Part shown: in pieces, positions 1 to 7,610 of the stretch
Position numbering within the stretch: position 1 is the stretch's first letter
How the letters are laid out: each line of letters opens with the position of its first letter
Assembly (NCBI GenBank): GCA_035760645.1
Contig: DASTSO010000010.1
Span: forward strand, 1 to 37,930
Reading direction: 5' to 3'
DNA: 37,930 bases
Source: DASSTY01 sp035760645
GTDB taxonomy: Bacteria > Gemmatimonadota > Gemmatimonadetes > Gemmatimonadales > GWC2-71-9
The notes under the pieces: generated by a model
What the model was told of the DNA's origin: nothing
The model's database searches: none
The model's input: the letters and a program-made list of their open reading frames with translations, nothing else
Program-made: the position numbers and the translations under genes

Positions 1-21
1 GCTATCAACGGAGCAGGTACG

Positions 22-354
22 ATGACGGAGTCAGGATCGGGCGGGTGGCAGATCCCGCTGGAGGTGCACGTGGACCGCGAGAACCGGTTCGTGCGCATCC
101 TCCTCGCCGGCGAGGTGGTGATCGAGGGGAGCGATCTCCCCTTCGAGCTCATCGAGGCGGCGATCAACGAGGCGATGCTGCGCCGCGCCGGCGTGCCGCC
201 CGAGTCGGAGATCCACCACGACCCCGAGGCGCTCGCGCGCTTCAAGGAGGAGCTGCGGCGGATCTTCGATCCCGCCGAGGGCGACGAGGCGGACGACGAC
301 GAGGACGAGGAGGAGGACGAGGGCGGCGAGGAGGGGGACGACGACTTCGCCTGA
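22..354 (+). CDS. Hypothetical small protein with acidic tail
   Basis: This 110-residue protein is not recognised. The first 80 residues look like a compact fold: a predicted beta hairpin (around LEVHVDREN and FVRILLAGEVV) followed by two helices. Residues from about 85 to the end are almost only Asp, Glu and Gly, giving a strongly acidic, probably disordered tail. The ATG is preceded by a GGAG about 9 bases upstream and there is no signal peptide, so it is likely cytosolic. Codon use (G/C at nearly all third positions) matches its neighbours, so it is a real gene. Whatever lies upstream is outside the window. Acidic tails of this sort are often seen on proteins that bind basic partners, but nothing here shows a partner. 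Confidence 0.75.
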   Translation: MTESGSGGWQIPLEVHVDRENRFVRILLAGEVVIEGSDLPFELIEAAINEAMLRRAGVPPESEIHHDPEALARFKEELRRIFDPAEGDEADDDEDEEEDEGGEEGDDDFA

Positions 355-386
355 TCGGCGCGCGCCCGTGCAACCTTTCGCGCCGA
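355..386 (+). terminator. Possible hairpin terminator after the acidic protein gene
   Basis: An 8-bp perfect stem (TCGGCGCG pairing with CGCGCCGA) with a 16-base loop starts directly after the stop codon. There is no U-tract, so termination is only a guess from position. Confidence 0.3.
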
Positions 387-449
387 CCGGGCGTCCTATT
401 ACCCACGACGGTTCGTTTCGCGGGACTCGCGTGACGGAGGTGGGAGGGG

Positions 450-1727
450 ATGCTCGATCGGCGCCGGTTCATCGCGGGAGGTGCGGCGGCCCTGGCCGCG
501 GTCGCACAGCCCGAGATCGCCCGCGCGGTGCAGCAGGCGCTGCGGGCGCCGGAGCCCGACGGCGGTAGCCCCGACGGCGGTAGCCCCGACGGCGGCCCCG
601 CCTGGACGCCGGACCGCTCGCTGCTGCGCACGCTGCCGCGCTGGCTCGAGCTGAGCGCGGTGCCGGGCGTGGCGCTCGCGGTGGTGGAGGGCGGCCGCAC
701 CTGGCAGCGCGGCTTCGGCCGCGCGAGCGTCGAGCGGCGCGTCGGCGTCGCGGACGACACCGTCTTCGAGGGCGCCTCCCTCGGCAAGCCGGTCTTCGCC
801 CACGCGGTGCTGCGTCTGGCCGACGCGGGCGTGCTCGACCTCGACCGGCCGCTCTACGACTACCTCCCCGTCGAGGAAGCGGCCGACCGCCGCATGCGGC
901 GCGTCACCGCCCGCCACGTCCTCGGCCACACCACGGGGCTGCCCAACTGGCGCCGCGAGCCCGGCCCGCTCGTACCTGCGAGCGATCCGGGCTCGACCTT
1001 CAGCTACTCGGGCGAGGGCTTCTTCTTTCTGCAGCGCGTGGTCGAGCGCGTCACCGACACGCCGATCGCGCGCCTGATGCACGAGCGGGTGTTCGCGCCG
1101 CTCGGCATGCGCGACACGAGCTACGTCTGGCGTGCCGACTTCGAGGCCCGGATGGCGACGGGGTACGACGAGAAGGGGGAGGGGCTCGACACCTACGCGG
1201 CGATCGGGCGGCGGGCGGAGGAGATCGCGCGGAGCTGGAAGAAGCCGCTCGCCGAGTGGCGCTACGACGACGCGGTGCGCGCGGCGCCGCTCATCCAGCC
1301 GGCGTGGCCCGTGCTGCCGGTGTTCCTGACGCCGAACGTCGCGGCCTCGCTCCTCACCACCGCGCGCGACTACGCGCGCTTCCTCGCGCAGCTCGTCGCG
1401 CCGGCCGATGGCGTCGCGGGCGCCGCCACGGGCGGCCCGCTCGCGCTCGCGCCCGCCACGCGCCGCGCACTGCTCACGCCGCAGGTGCGGCTCAACAGCG
1501 CGCTCGCCTGGGGCCTCGGCTGGGGCCTCGAGGAGGACGAGCAGGGCCGCGCGCTCTGGCAGTGGGGCGCGAACCTCAGCTTCCGCGCCTTCGCCCTCGC
1601 CGAGCCCGACCACGGCCGCGCCGTCGTGGTGCTCACCAACAGTCTCAACGGCCCCAAGCTCTACCAGCGCGTCGTCACGGCCGTCACCGGCCACGACCAC
1701 GCGGCCTTCCTCTGGCCCTTCCTCTGA
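450..1727 (+). CDS. Exported serine hydrolase, beta-lactamase (class C/PBP-like) fold
   Basis: This 425-residue protein belongs to the beta-lactamase family (PF00144), whose members are esterases, DD-peptidases and class C beta-lactamases acting outside the cytoplasm. The N-terminus (RRRFIAGGAAALAAVA) is a Tat-type signal. The SxxK motif is S110-LGK113, and the second motif is Y186-S-G188 where Y-S/A-N is usual. The third motif region reads QWGAN rather than the usual H/K-x-G. A pentapeptide PDGGS is repeated between the signal and the domain (residues 36-50), probably as a flexible linker. The ATG has a strong GGAGG-type ribosome site. The gene converges on the kinase with only 10 bases between stop codons. 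The substrate cannot be inferred; the altered second and third motifs make a true beta-lactamase unlikely. Confidence 0.85.
   Translation: MLDRRRFIAGGAAALAAVAQPEIARAVQQALRAPEPDGGSPDGGSPDGGPAWTPDRSLLRTLPRWLELSAVPGVALAVVEGGRTWQRGFGRASVERRVGVADDTVFEGASLGKPVFAHAVLRLADAGVLDLDRPLYDYLPVEEAADRRMRRVTARHVLGHTTGLPNWRREPGPLVPASDPGSTFSYSGEGFFFLQRVVERVTDTPIARLMHERVFAPLGMRDTSYVWRADFEARMATGYDEKGEGLDTYAAIGRRAEEIARSWKKPLAEWRYDDAVRAAPLIQPAWPVLPVFLTPNVAASLLTTARDYARFLAQLVAPADGVAGAATGGPLALAPATRRALLTPQVRLNSALAWGLGWGLEEDEQGRALWQWGANLSFRAFALAEPDHGRAVVVLTNSLNGPKLYQRVVTAVTGHDHAAFLWPFL
555..595 (+). repeat. 15-bp in-frame tandem repeat (PDGGS linker)
   Basis: The 15-base unit CCCGACGGCGGTAGC is present twice perfectly and a third time truncated. 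It encodes the PDGGS repeats of the serine hydrolase linker, and its length keeps the frame. Confidence 0.8.
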
Positions 1728-1737
1728 GCGGCCCCCC

Positions 1738-3675
1738 TCAGGGCTTGTCGGGCGGGGCCGGGACCGGCTGGCCCGGATGCCACGCGTCGCGCCGGGGCGC
1801 GGCGCTCATCTCGTCGATCGCGGCGAGCGAGGCGGCGATCGTCGCGTCGAGCTCGTCCGGGGCGTCCTCGATCGCCACGACGCCGCTCGACGCGACGCGA
1901 TAGGCCCAGGGGGCCGCGGCCGTGAGGTCGCGCAGCTTGACGAGCACCACGACCGAGTCGGCCTGCGCGGGCAGCACGCTGATCGAGGCGGTCAGGTCGG
2001 GATGGAACGCGTCGGCGAGCGCCGCCGGCGAGCTGCCGCGCTCGAGCGCCGCGCGCACCGAGTCCAGGTCGCTCACGACGTAGCGGTCGCGCTTCTCGCG
2101 CATCGCGTTGCGGAGGTCGCGCGCGAGAGAGTGGCTGATCTTGGCGAACTCGGGCCGCCGGTCGATGCCCGGCGGCTCCGTGATGAGCACGGTGCGCCGC
2201 CCCGCGCGCTCGCGCGCCCGCACCTCGGAGCGCACCTCCGCGCGCACGCGCGGTGGTACTGCCGCCGCCGGCGCCGCCGCGCGGAGCCGGGCGAGCGCGG
2301 CGAGCCCGCCCGTGCCCCATTCGTCGAGCGAGGCGCGCACCACGGAGTCGATCACCCGCTCCTGGAGCGCGATCCGGACCCCCTCCGACGGCGTCTTCGC
2401 CGTGCCGGCGCCGGCCCCCGCGTCGGCCGCCGCGCCGCCCTTCGCCGACTTCTCGAGCTGTTTGCGCACCGCGCTCGCGATGGCGAGCGAGTCCTCACGC
2501 GTGAGCGTCCGGGCCGCCGGGGCGGGGGGCGGCGCCGGCGGCACGGGGACGCCGTTCAGCGTGACGGCGCCGCGCACGTCGTTCGGCGCGGCGCCGCCGT
2601 CCATGACCGCGACGCGCGGCGCCGGGGCCGCGGAGTGCCCGCTCCGCAGCGCCACGGCGGCCGCGGCCGCCGCGCCCGCGAGCAGGAGCCCGCCCGCGGC
2701 GAGCGTCACCGCGCGTCGCGCCGGCCGCGCCGGCCGCGCCGGACCTGCCGGCTGCGGTGTCGCGACCGTGGTCGCCGCTGCGGCCTGGGCGCGCCGCCCC
2801 GGGACGGCACGCGTGGGCGTCGTCGGCCCGCTCGGCAGCGGGATCGCCTCGAGCGTCTCCAGCATCGCCGCCGCCGTGGGCGGGCGGCCCGCCGGGTCCT
2901 TGGCGAGGCAGCGCATGATGAGCGCCGAGAGGGCGGGGGGCACGTCGCCGCGCAGCGCCTGGATCGGCTCGGGGTCGCGCGTGAGCTGCGCGGCCATCGT
3001 CGCGGCGGGCGACTTGCCGGTGAAGGGCGACTCGCCCGAGAGCAGCTCGTAGGCGAGCAGCCCCACGGCGTAGAGGTCCACGCGATGGTCGGCGGCGGGA
3101 TCGGCGGCGAGCTGCTCCGGTGCCATGTAGGCGGGCGTGCCGATCGCCATCCCCGAGGTCGTCATCCCGGCCACGGGGAGCGCCGCGCTGATCGCCTTGG
3201 CGACGCCGAAGTCGGTGACGAGCGCGTGGTGGCCCTGCGTGAGGATGTTGCCCGGCTTGATGTCGCGGTGCACCACGCCGCGCGCGTGCGCGTAGGCGAG
3301 CGCGTCCACCACGTCGTGCAGCATGCGCAGCACGTCGCGCACCGGGAGCGGGCCCATGCGCGCGAGCCGCTCGCGCAGGCTTTCGCCCTCGATGAAGGGC
3401 ATCGTGTAGTAGAGCAGCTCCCCCTCTTCGCCGGCGGAGAGGAGGGGGACGATGTGCGGGTGCTGCAGCTGCGCGGCGAACTGGATCTCGCGGCGGAAGC
3501 GGTCGCGGTTGACACCCGCCGCGAGCTCGGGCGGCAGCACCTTCACGACCACCTTGCGCCCGAGCGCGACGTCGGTCGCCTCGAAGACGCGGCTCATCCC
3601 GGCCCCGGTCATCTCGGGGCCCAGGGCATAGGCGGGCGCGAGCGCGTGCTGCAGCTGCTCGAGGAAGGAGCTCAC
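1738..3675 (-). CDS. Membrane-anchored Ser/Thr protein kinase (PknB-like)
   Basis: Hanks-type kinase. With the GTG at 3675 it is 645 residues; the frame stays open to another GTG at 3720. I prefer 3675 because the product then begins SSFLEQLQHAL directly before the kinase domain, and because a promoter at 3723-3752 would start RNA at about 3716. Numbered from 3675, the ATP lysine is K45, the catalytic loop is HRDIKPGN with D138, DFG starts at D155, and GTPAYMAPEQ follows. After a Pro/Ala-rich linker, one membrane segment spans about residues 322-343. The outer part (about 300 residues) ends in an alpha/beta region that resembles TolB-N/FlgO-type domains (TVLITEPPG, then SHSLARDLRNAM); that resemblance is my inference. 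It probably senses an envelope signal. Substrates are unknown, and no phosphatase lies next to it. Confidence 0.9.
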   Translation of the reverse strand: MSSFLEQLQHALAPAYALGPEMTGAGMSRVFEATDVALGRKVVVKVLPPELAAGVNRDRFRREIQFAAQLQHPHIVPLLSAGEEGELLYYTMPFIEGESLRERLARMGPLPVRDVLRMLHDVVDALAYAHARGVVHRDIKPGNILTQGHHALVTDFGVAKAISAALPVAGMTTSGMAIGTPAYMAPEQLAADPAADHRVDLYAVGLLAYELLSGESPFTGKSPAATMAAQLTRDPEPIQALRGDVPPALSALIMRCLAKDPAGRPPTAAAMLETLEAIPLPSGPTTPTRAVPGRRAQAAAATTVATPQPAGPARPARPARRAVTLAAGGLLLAGAAAAAAVALRSGHSAAPAPRVAVMDGGAAPNDVRGAVTLNGVPVPPAPPPAPAARTLTREDSLAIASAVRKQLEKSAKGGAAADAGAGAGTAKTPSEGVRIALQERVIDSVVRASLDEWGTGGLAALARLRAAAPAAAVPPRVRAEVRSEVRARERAGRRTVLITEPPGIDRRPEFAKISHSLARDLRNAMREKRDRYVVSDLDSVRAALERGSSPAALADAFHPDLTASISVLPAQADSVVVLVKLRDLTAAAPWAYRVASSGVVAIEDAPDELDATIAASLAAIDEMSAAPRRDAWHPGQPVPAPPDKP

Positions 3676-3722
3676 GGGCGTCTCGACGGGCGACTCGGAC
3701 GTGGATGCCACTCGGGCCACTC

Positions 3723-3752
3723 AATATACGTCGGTACGCACGGACCGGTCAG
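3723..3752 (-). promoter_or_regulatory. Putative sigma-70-like promoter of the kinase gene
   Basis: On the minus strand CTGACC (3752-3747) and TATATT (3728-3723) are separated by 18 bases. Expected transcription start is about 3716, inside the longest possible reading frame, which argues for the internal GTG start at 3675. Confidence 0.4.
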
Positions 3753-3843
3753 TTGGTTGCGTCGCGTCGCGATGGGCGTCGCCCGGCCGGGGGCTGTGAG
3801 TGCCGTCACGGTGCGCGGGGCGGGTGGGGGCCACCGTTGGGGC

Positions 3844-3870
3844 CCGGGCCGGCCACTCCGGCCGGCCCGG
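3844..3870 (+). promoter_or_regulatory. Stable hairpin in the leader of the 61-residue protein gene
   Basis: An 11-bp perfect stem (CCGGGCCGGCC against GGCCGGCCCGG) with a 5-base loop ends 23 bases before the ATG, just ahead of the ribosome binding site. It could stabilise the message or modulate initiation; no ligand-binding structure is visible. Confidence 0.35.
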
Positions 3871-3893
3871 CGCGCTCAGCAGGGGAGGTACAG

Positions 3894-4079
3894 ATGGCAG
3901 GACAGAAGAAGCAGGGTGGCGGGAAGCAGGGCGGTCAGCAGGGCCAGCGCAACCGCGACATTCAGATCGGCAAGAACCTGGGCGACCTCGACCAGGTGGA
4001 CGAGAACCGCAACCTCACCGGCTCGACCACCTGGGAGACACTCCCCGACCAGAACCCGGCGCCCGACGAGACGACCTGA
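3894..4079 (+). CDS. Small hydrophilic Gln/Gly/Asn-rich protein
   Basis: A 61-residue protein of unknown function. The start is set by an excellent ribosome site (AGGGGAGGT) eight bases before the ATG; the open frame continues upstream but only in low-quality sequence. The N-terminal 20 residues are rich in Lys, Gln and Gly, and the rest is polar and acidic (RDIQIGKNLGDLDQV). There is no Cys, no membrane segment and almost no hydrophobic core, so it is probably disordered or a binding peptide. Its own hairpin leader, strong ribosome site and strong downstream hairpin suggest a highly expressed monocistronic message, comparable with small stress or stationary-phase proteins. That role is inference. 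Confidence 0.75.
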   Translation: MAGQKKQGGGKQGGQQGQRNRDIQIGKNLGDLDQVDENRNLTGSTTWETLPDQNPAPDETT

Positions 4080-4115
4080 GGCCGGTCCGCCCGGCCACGG
4101 TCCCGGATCATCCAA

Positions 4116-4154
4116 CGACGCCCGGCCACGCGTGATTCGCGTGGCCGGGCGTCG
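4116..4154. terminator. Perfect 17-bp stem between convergent genes (bidirectional terminator)
   Basis: The arms 4116-4132 and 4138-4154 are perfect reverse complements around a five-base loop. It lies 36 bases after the small protein gene and 8 bases after the msrB stop on the other strand, so it can end both transcripts. It lacks a clear U-tract on either side. Confidence 0.7.
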
Positions 4155-4162
4155 CTCCTGCG

Positions 4163-4621
4163 CTACTTCTCCTGCCGCTCCTGCGAGAAGAGCGGCAGGT
4201 ACCGCCCGTACCCTTCGGCCTCGAGCCGGTCCACGGGGATGAACCGGAGCGCCGCCGAGTTCATGCAGTAGCGCTGTCCCGTAGGCGCGGGGCCGTCGTC
4301 GAAGAGGTGGCCCAGGTGGGAGTCGCCCTCGGCGGAGCGGACCTCGGTGCGCTCCATGAAGAACTTGCGGTCGGTGCGCGTGCGGATGTTGGCGGGCTCG
4401 AGCGGCCGGGTGAAGCTGGGCCAGCCGGTGCCGGAGTCGAACTTGTCGAGCGAGCTGAAGAGCGGCTCGCCCGAGACCACGTCCACGTAGATGCCCGGCT
4501 CGTGATTGTCCCAGTAGGCGTTGTCGAAGGGCGCCTCGGTGCCCTCGTGCTGGGTGACCTTGTACTGCAGGGGGGTGAGCGACTGCTGGAGCTCGGGGTC
4601 GCTGGGCTTCCGGTAGGCCAT
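4163..4621 (-). CDS. msrB: Peptide-methionine (R)-S-oxide reductase MsrB
   Basis: MsrB reduces the R epimer of methionine sulfoxide in proteins. The 152-residue product has the family signatures SGEPLFSS, KFDSGTGWPSF and RYCMNSAALRF, with catalytic Cys119 in the last. There are no CxxC pairs, so this is the zinc-free type. The position used as resolving Cys in some zinc-free enzymes (SGCGWPSF) is Thr here, so recycling probably relies on direct attack by thioredoxin or another reductant. The ATG at 4621 was chosen because conserved sequence begins at once and an AAAGGA site lies upstream; the frame stays open much further but in unrelated sequence. There is no signal peptide, so it is cytosolic. 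It is divergent from a cytochrome b/molybdoenzyme pair that resembles the periplasmic MsrPQ repair system. Confidence 0.95.
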   Translation of the reverse strand: MAYRKPSDPELQQSLTPLQYKVTQHEGTEAPFDNAYWDNHEPGIYVDVVSGEPLFSSLDKFDSGTGWPSFTRPLEPANIRTRTDRKFFMERTEVRSAEGDSHLGHLFDDGPAPTGQRYCMNSAALRFIPVDRLEAEGYGRYLPLFSQERQEK

Positions 4622-4679
4622 GGGTCGGTGTCCTTTCGTCTCGGTCGGGCCGGGCGGGCGCGCCGCCCGCCTCTCTCTC

Positions 4680-4688
4680 AAGCTATCA
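4680..4688 (-). promoter_or_regulatory. Extended -10 element (TGATAGCTT) upstream of msrB
   Basis: The minus strand reads TGATAGCTT, an extended TG-n-TAGCTT box about 60 bases before the msrB ATG. The same nine bases occur in the promoter of the gene at 30335. No good -35 was found here. Confidence 0.4.
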
Positions 4689-4765
4689 CGGGGCCGGCCG
4701 GTTCCGGGGAGTCTTTCGGGATCCGCGGCGATGACGCATCTTGGGGCCTCGACCCCGAGGTTCCC

Positions 4766-5515
4766 ATGTCCGACCCGCCCGCCGCCCCACCCGAGGCCCT
4801 GCTCCCCCAGGCGCCCCTGCCCGAGACACCACCCGCGCCCCCGCTCATGGTGCGCCACCACTGGCTCGTCCGCCTCACCCACTGGGTCAACGCGATCGTC
4901 CTCACCGGCATGATCGCGAGCGGGCTGCGGATCTACCAGGCGTTCCCGCACTTCGGCATGCGGGGCCGGCTCGCGGGCGTGCCCAACCCGCTCGACGCCG
5001 ACCGCGTGGGCGACTTCCCGCACTGGGCCCTGCTCGGCAACGGGCTCGCGCCGGCGCTCAACTGGCACTTCGCGCTCGCCTGGCTCTTTCTCTGGTCGGG
5101 CGCGGCCTATCTCGTCTACCTCGGCCTCTCTGGCGAGTGGCGCTGGATCGTCTTCCGCCCGCGCGACCTCCGGCCCGCGCTCCAGATGCAGCTCTACTAC
5201 CTGCACCTGCGCCGGGAGCATCCGCCGCAGGGCAAGCACAACGCGCTGCAGAAGGGCGCCTACACGTTCATCGTGGCGCTCGCCACGCTCTCGCTGCTCA
5301 CCGGCTTCGCGATCTACAAGCCGGTGCAGCTGCACTGGCTCACCGCGCTCTTCGGCGGCTACGAGCTGGCGCGCTACTGGCACTTCGTCGCCGTGTGGCT
5401 CTTCGTCGGCTTCGTCGTCCTGCACGTCGGCGCCGTGCTCCTCGCCGATCCCGCCTCGCTGCGCGCGATCGTGACGGGCCGCTATCGCGGCAGGTTCCCG
5501 AGCCATGGCGCCTGA
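4766..5515 (+). CDS. Cytochrome b561/Ni-hydrogenase-type b-heme membrane subunit
   Basis: A 249-residue integral membrane protein of the bacterial cytochrome b561 superfamily (PF01292; HupC/FdnI-like). After a Pro-rich N-terminus it shows four hydrophobic segments (about 38-58, 98-120, 165-184 and 203-227). Likely heme-ligand histidines are H39 in LTHW, H101 in NWHF, H206 and H220. It should carry electrons from the quinone pool across the membrane to a periplasmic partner. That partner is almost certainly the next gene, which overlaps it by 11 bases. The ATG at 4766 follows a GAGG; M28 is a possible later start directly before the conserved region. It is not a sequence relative of MsrQ/YedZ as far as I can see, but sits in the same functional position. 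Confidence 0.85.
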   Translation: MSDPPAAPPEALLPQAPLPETPPAPPLMVRHHWLVRLTHWVNAIVLTGMIASGLRIYQAFPHFGMRGRLAGVPNPLDADRVGDFPHWALLGNGLAPALNWHFALAWLFLWSGAAYLVYLGLSGEWRWIVFRPRDLRPALQMQLYYLHLRREHPPQGKHNALQKGAYTFIVALATLSLLTGFAIYKPVQLHWLTALFGGYELARYWHFVAVWLFVGFVVLHVGAVLLADPASLRAIVTGRYRGRFPSHGA

Positions 5516-6233
5516 GCCGCCGCCCCCCGGTCTCGACCGCCGCGACTTCCTCCGTCTCGGCCTCGCGGCCGGTCCCGCCGCGCTCGTCGCGGCCTGCGGC
5601 TGGGACGGCGGTGCGCTCCTGCGACCCCGGCTCGCGGCCATCTCCCGCGTGAACGACTGGGTGGGCGAGCATGTCTTCCTCTCGCCCGACCGTCTCGCGC
5701 CCACCTATCCCGAGTCGGCCCGCGCGGGGCGGCTGCCCAATTACCACATCAGCGACGCGACGCCGCGCTGGACGGGGCCCGGGGCCTGGACCCTCGCGGT
5801 CGGCGGACTGGTGCGCCGGCCCATGCGCTTCACGCTCGCGCAGCTCGAGGCGCTGCCGCGCACGCGGTACACCGTGAAGCACCACTGCGTCGAGGGCTGG
5901 ACGGCGATCGCGACGTGGGCGGGGGTGCCGCTGCACGTCGTCGCCGGGCTCGTCGAGCCCACCGCCGAGGCGCGCTACCTGCGCGTGGACAGCTTCGACG
6001 ACGGCTACATGAACGGCTGGGACCTCACCAGCGCGCTGCACCCGCAGACGATCCTCGCCTACGCCTTCGACGACCGGCCGCTGACGCCCGAGCACGGCGC
6101 GCCGCTGCGGCTCTACAGCCCGCTCAAGCTCGGCTACAAGCTCACCAAGTACGTCACCGCCCTCACCTTCACCCGCGCGCGGCCGACCGGCTACTGGGAG
6201 GACCGCGGCTATCCCTGGCTCGGCGGCCTCTGA
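5505..6233 (+). CDS. MsrP/YedY-like molybdopterin-dependent oxidoreductase (SUOX fold)
   Basis: A 242-residue protein with an oxidoreductase molybdopterin-binding domain (PF00174). The molybdenum-ligand cysteine is C128 in KHHCVEGW. The N-terminus carries DRRDFLRLG, a twin-arginine signal, followed by a lipobox-like LVAAC with C31, so it is exported folded and may be lipid-anchored. It is smaller than sulfite oxidases and lacks their dimerisation domain, as in YedY/MsrP. Its start overlaps the cytochrome b gene, so the two are translationally coupled and probably form one complex. With msrB opposite, reduction of periplasmic methionine sulfoxide is the most attractive role, but other S- or N-oxide substrates are possible. 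Confidence 0.85.
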   Translation: MAPEPPPPGLDRRDFLRLGLAAGPAALVAACGWDGGALLRPRLAAISRVNDWVGEHVFLSPDRLAPTYPESARAGRLPNYHISDATPRWTGPGAWTLAVGGLVRRPMRFTLAQLEALPRTRYTVKHHCVEGWTAIATWAGVPLHVVAGLVEPTAEARYLRVDSFDDGYMNGWDLTSALHPQTILAYAFDDRPLTPEHGAPLRLYSPLKLGYKLTKYVTALTFTRARPTGYWEDRGYPWLGGL

Positions 6234-6258
6234 GGTGCGCGGCCCCGCGCGGGGCGGC

Positions 6259-6264
6259 TACCTT
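6259..6264 (+). promoter_or_regulatory. -10-like box TACCTT five bases before the ATG (leaderless start)
   Basis: TACCTT ends five bases before the aminotransferase ATG, and there is no ribosome binding site. RNA would start at or next to the A of the ATG. No convincing -35 is seen. Confidence 0.4.
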
Positions 6265-6269
6265 CCGGC

Positions 6270-7589
6270 ATGACTACCAGCACGCAGAGCACGACGCCGG
6301 AGACGACGCCGGAGACGGCGTCCACGTCCGCCCGCCGCGTCTCGGCGATGGCCGAGGGACTGGCCGGCTCCGAGATCCTCAAGATCGCCGCCGAGATCCG
6401 CGCCCTGGCAGCGCAGGGCGCCGAAATCTGCAACCTCACCGTCGGTGACTTCGCGCCGGCCCAGTTCCGCATTCCGCGCGCGCTCGAGGACGGGATCGCC
6501 GCGGCGCTCGTGGCGGGGGAGACGAACTACCCGCCCTCGGACGGCATGCTCGCGCTGCGCGAGGCGATCCGGCGCTTCTACGAGCGGCGGCTGGGCCTGG
6601 CGTACCCGCTCGAGTCGGTGCTCGTCACCGCGGGCGCGCGGCCGGGCATCTACGCCACCTACCGCGCCCTCGTGGACCCGGGCGACACGGTGGTGGCGCC
6701 CGCGCCGTCGTGGAACAACAACTACTACGTGCAGATGGTCGGCGCGCGCGGCGTGGTGGTGCCGAGCGCGGCGCGGGACGCCTTTCTGCCGACGCGGGCG
6801 GCGCTGGAGACGGCGGTGCGCGGCGCGCGGCTCCTCGTCCTCAACTCGCCGCTGAATCCGACGGGCACGGCGTTCACCGCCGAGCAGCTCGCCGGGATCT
6901 GCGACCTGGTGCTCGAGGAGAACGCCCGCCGCGCCACGGACGAGCGGCCGCTCTTTCTCATGTACGACCAGGTCTACTGGACCCTCACCTTCGGCGCGAC
7001 GACGCACGTGACGCCGGTGGGGCTGCGGCCCGCGCTGCGCGACTACACCGTCTTCGTCGACGGCGTCTCGAAGGCGCTCGCGGCGACCGGCGTGCGGGTG
7101 GGGTGGGTGGTGGGCCCGGCGGACGTCGTGGGGCGGATGGCGAGCATCGTGGGGCACATGGGCGCGTGGGCGCCGCGGGCCGAGCAGGTGGCGGTGGCGC
7201 GGCTCCTCGACGACGACGCGGCGATCGACGCATATCAGGCGGAGCTGAAGCAGGGCCTCGCCGCGCGCCTCGACGCGCTGCACGAGGGTCTCCGCGCACT
7301 CGCCGCCGAGGGCCACCCGCTCGAGACGATCGCGCCGATGGGGGCGATCTATCTCACCGCGCGCTTCGCGCTGCACGGCCGCCGCACGGCGGAGGGTGCC
7401 GTGCTCCGCACCAACGAGGACGTGCGCCGCTGGCTCCTCGCGGCGGCCGGGCTCGCCGTCGTGCCCTTCCAGGCCTTCGACATGCGCGAGGAGAGCGGCT
7501 GGTTCCGCCTCTCCGTCGGCGCCGCCTCGGTCGCGGAGATCCGCGCGACGCTCGCGCGGCTCGGGCCGGCGCTCGCCTCGCTGCGGTGA
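6270..7589 (+). CDS. PLP-dependent class I/II aminotransferase
   Basis: A 439-residue fold-type I aminotransferase (PF00155). The Schiff-base lysine is K268 in DGVSKALAATGVRVGW. N196 in NSPLNPTGT and D233 in MYDQVY are the usual cofactor contacts, and SWNNNYY is the substrate-side aromatic region. The first 25 residues are a Thr/Ser/Glu-rich extension without a signal peptide, so the enzyme is cytosolic. Aspartate/aromatic-type enzymes are the nearest general group, but the amino acid specificity cannot be read from sequence. The gene is alone on its strand, has a probable leaderless start, and converges on the DUF5916 gene. Confidence 0.9.
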   Translation: MTTSTQSTTPETTPETASTSARRVSAMAEGLAGSEILKIAAEIRALAAQGAEICNLTVGDFAPAQFRIPRALEDGIAAALVAGETNYPPSDGMLALREAIRRFYERRLGLAYPLESVLVTAGARPGIYATYRALVDPGDTVVAPAPSWNNNYYVQMVGARGVVVPSAARDAFLPTRAALETAVRGARLLVLNSPLNPTGTAFTAEQLAGICDLVLEENARRATDERPLFLMYDQVYWTLTFGATTHVTPVGLRPALRDYTVFVDGVSKALAATGVRVGWVVGPADVVGRMASIVGHMGAWAPRAEQVAVARLLDDDAAIDAYQAELKQGLAARLDALHEGLRALAAEGHPLETIAPMGAIYLTARFALHGRRTAEGAVLRTNEDVRRWLLAAAGLAVVPFQAFDMREESGWFRLSVGAASVAEIRATLARLGPALASLR

Positions 7590-7590
7590 G

Positions 7591-7606
7591 CGCCGGGGGA
7601 CCGGCG
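7591..7606. terminator. Short hairpin between convergent stop codons
   Basis: CGCCGG and CCGGCG pair around a GGGA loop, filling the 21-base gap between the aminotransferase and DUF5916 stops. It could end both transcripts. Confidence 0.4.
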
Positions 7607-7610
7607 GCGG

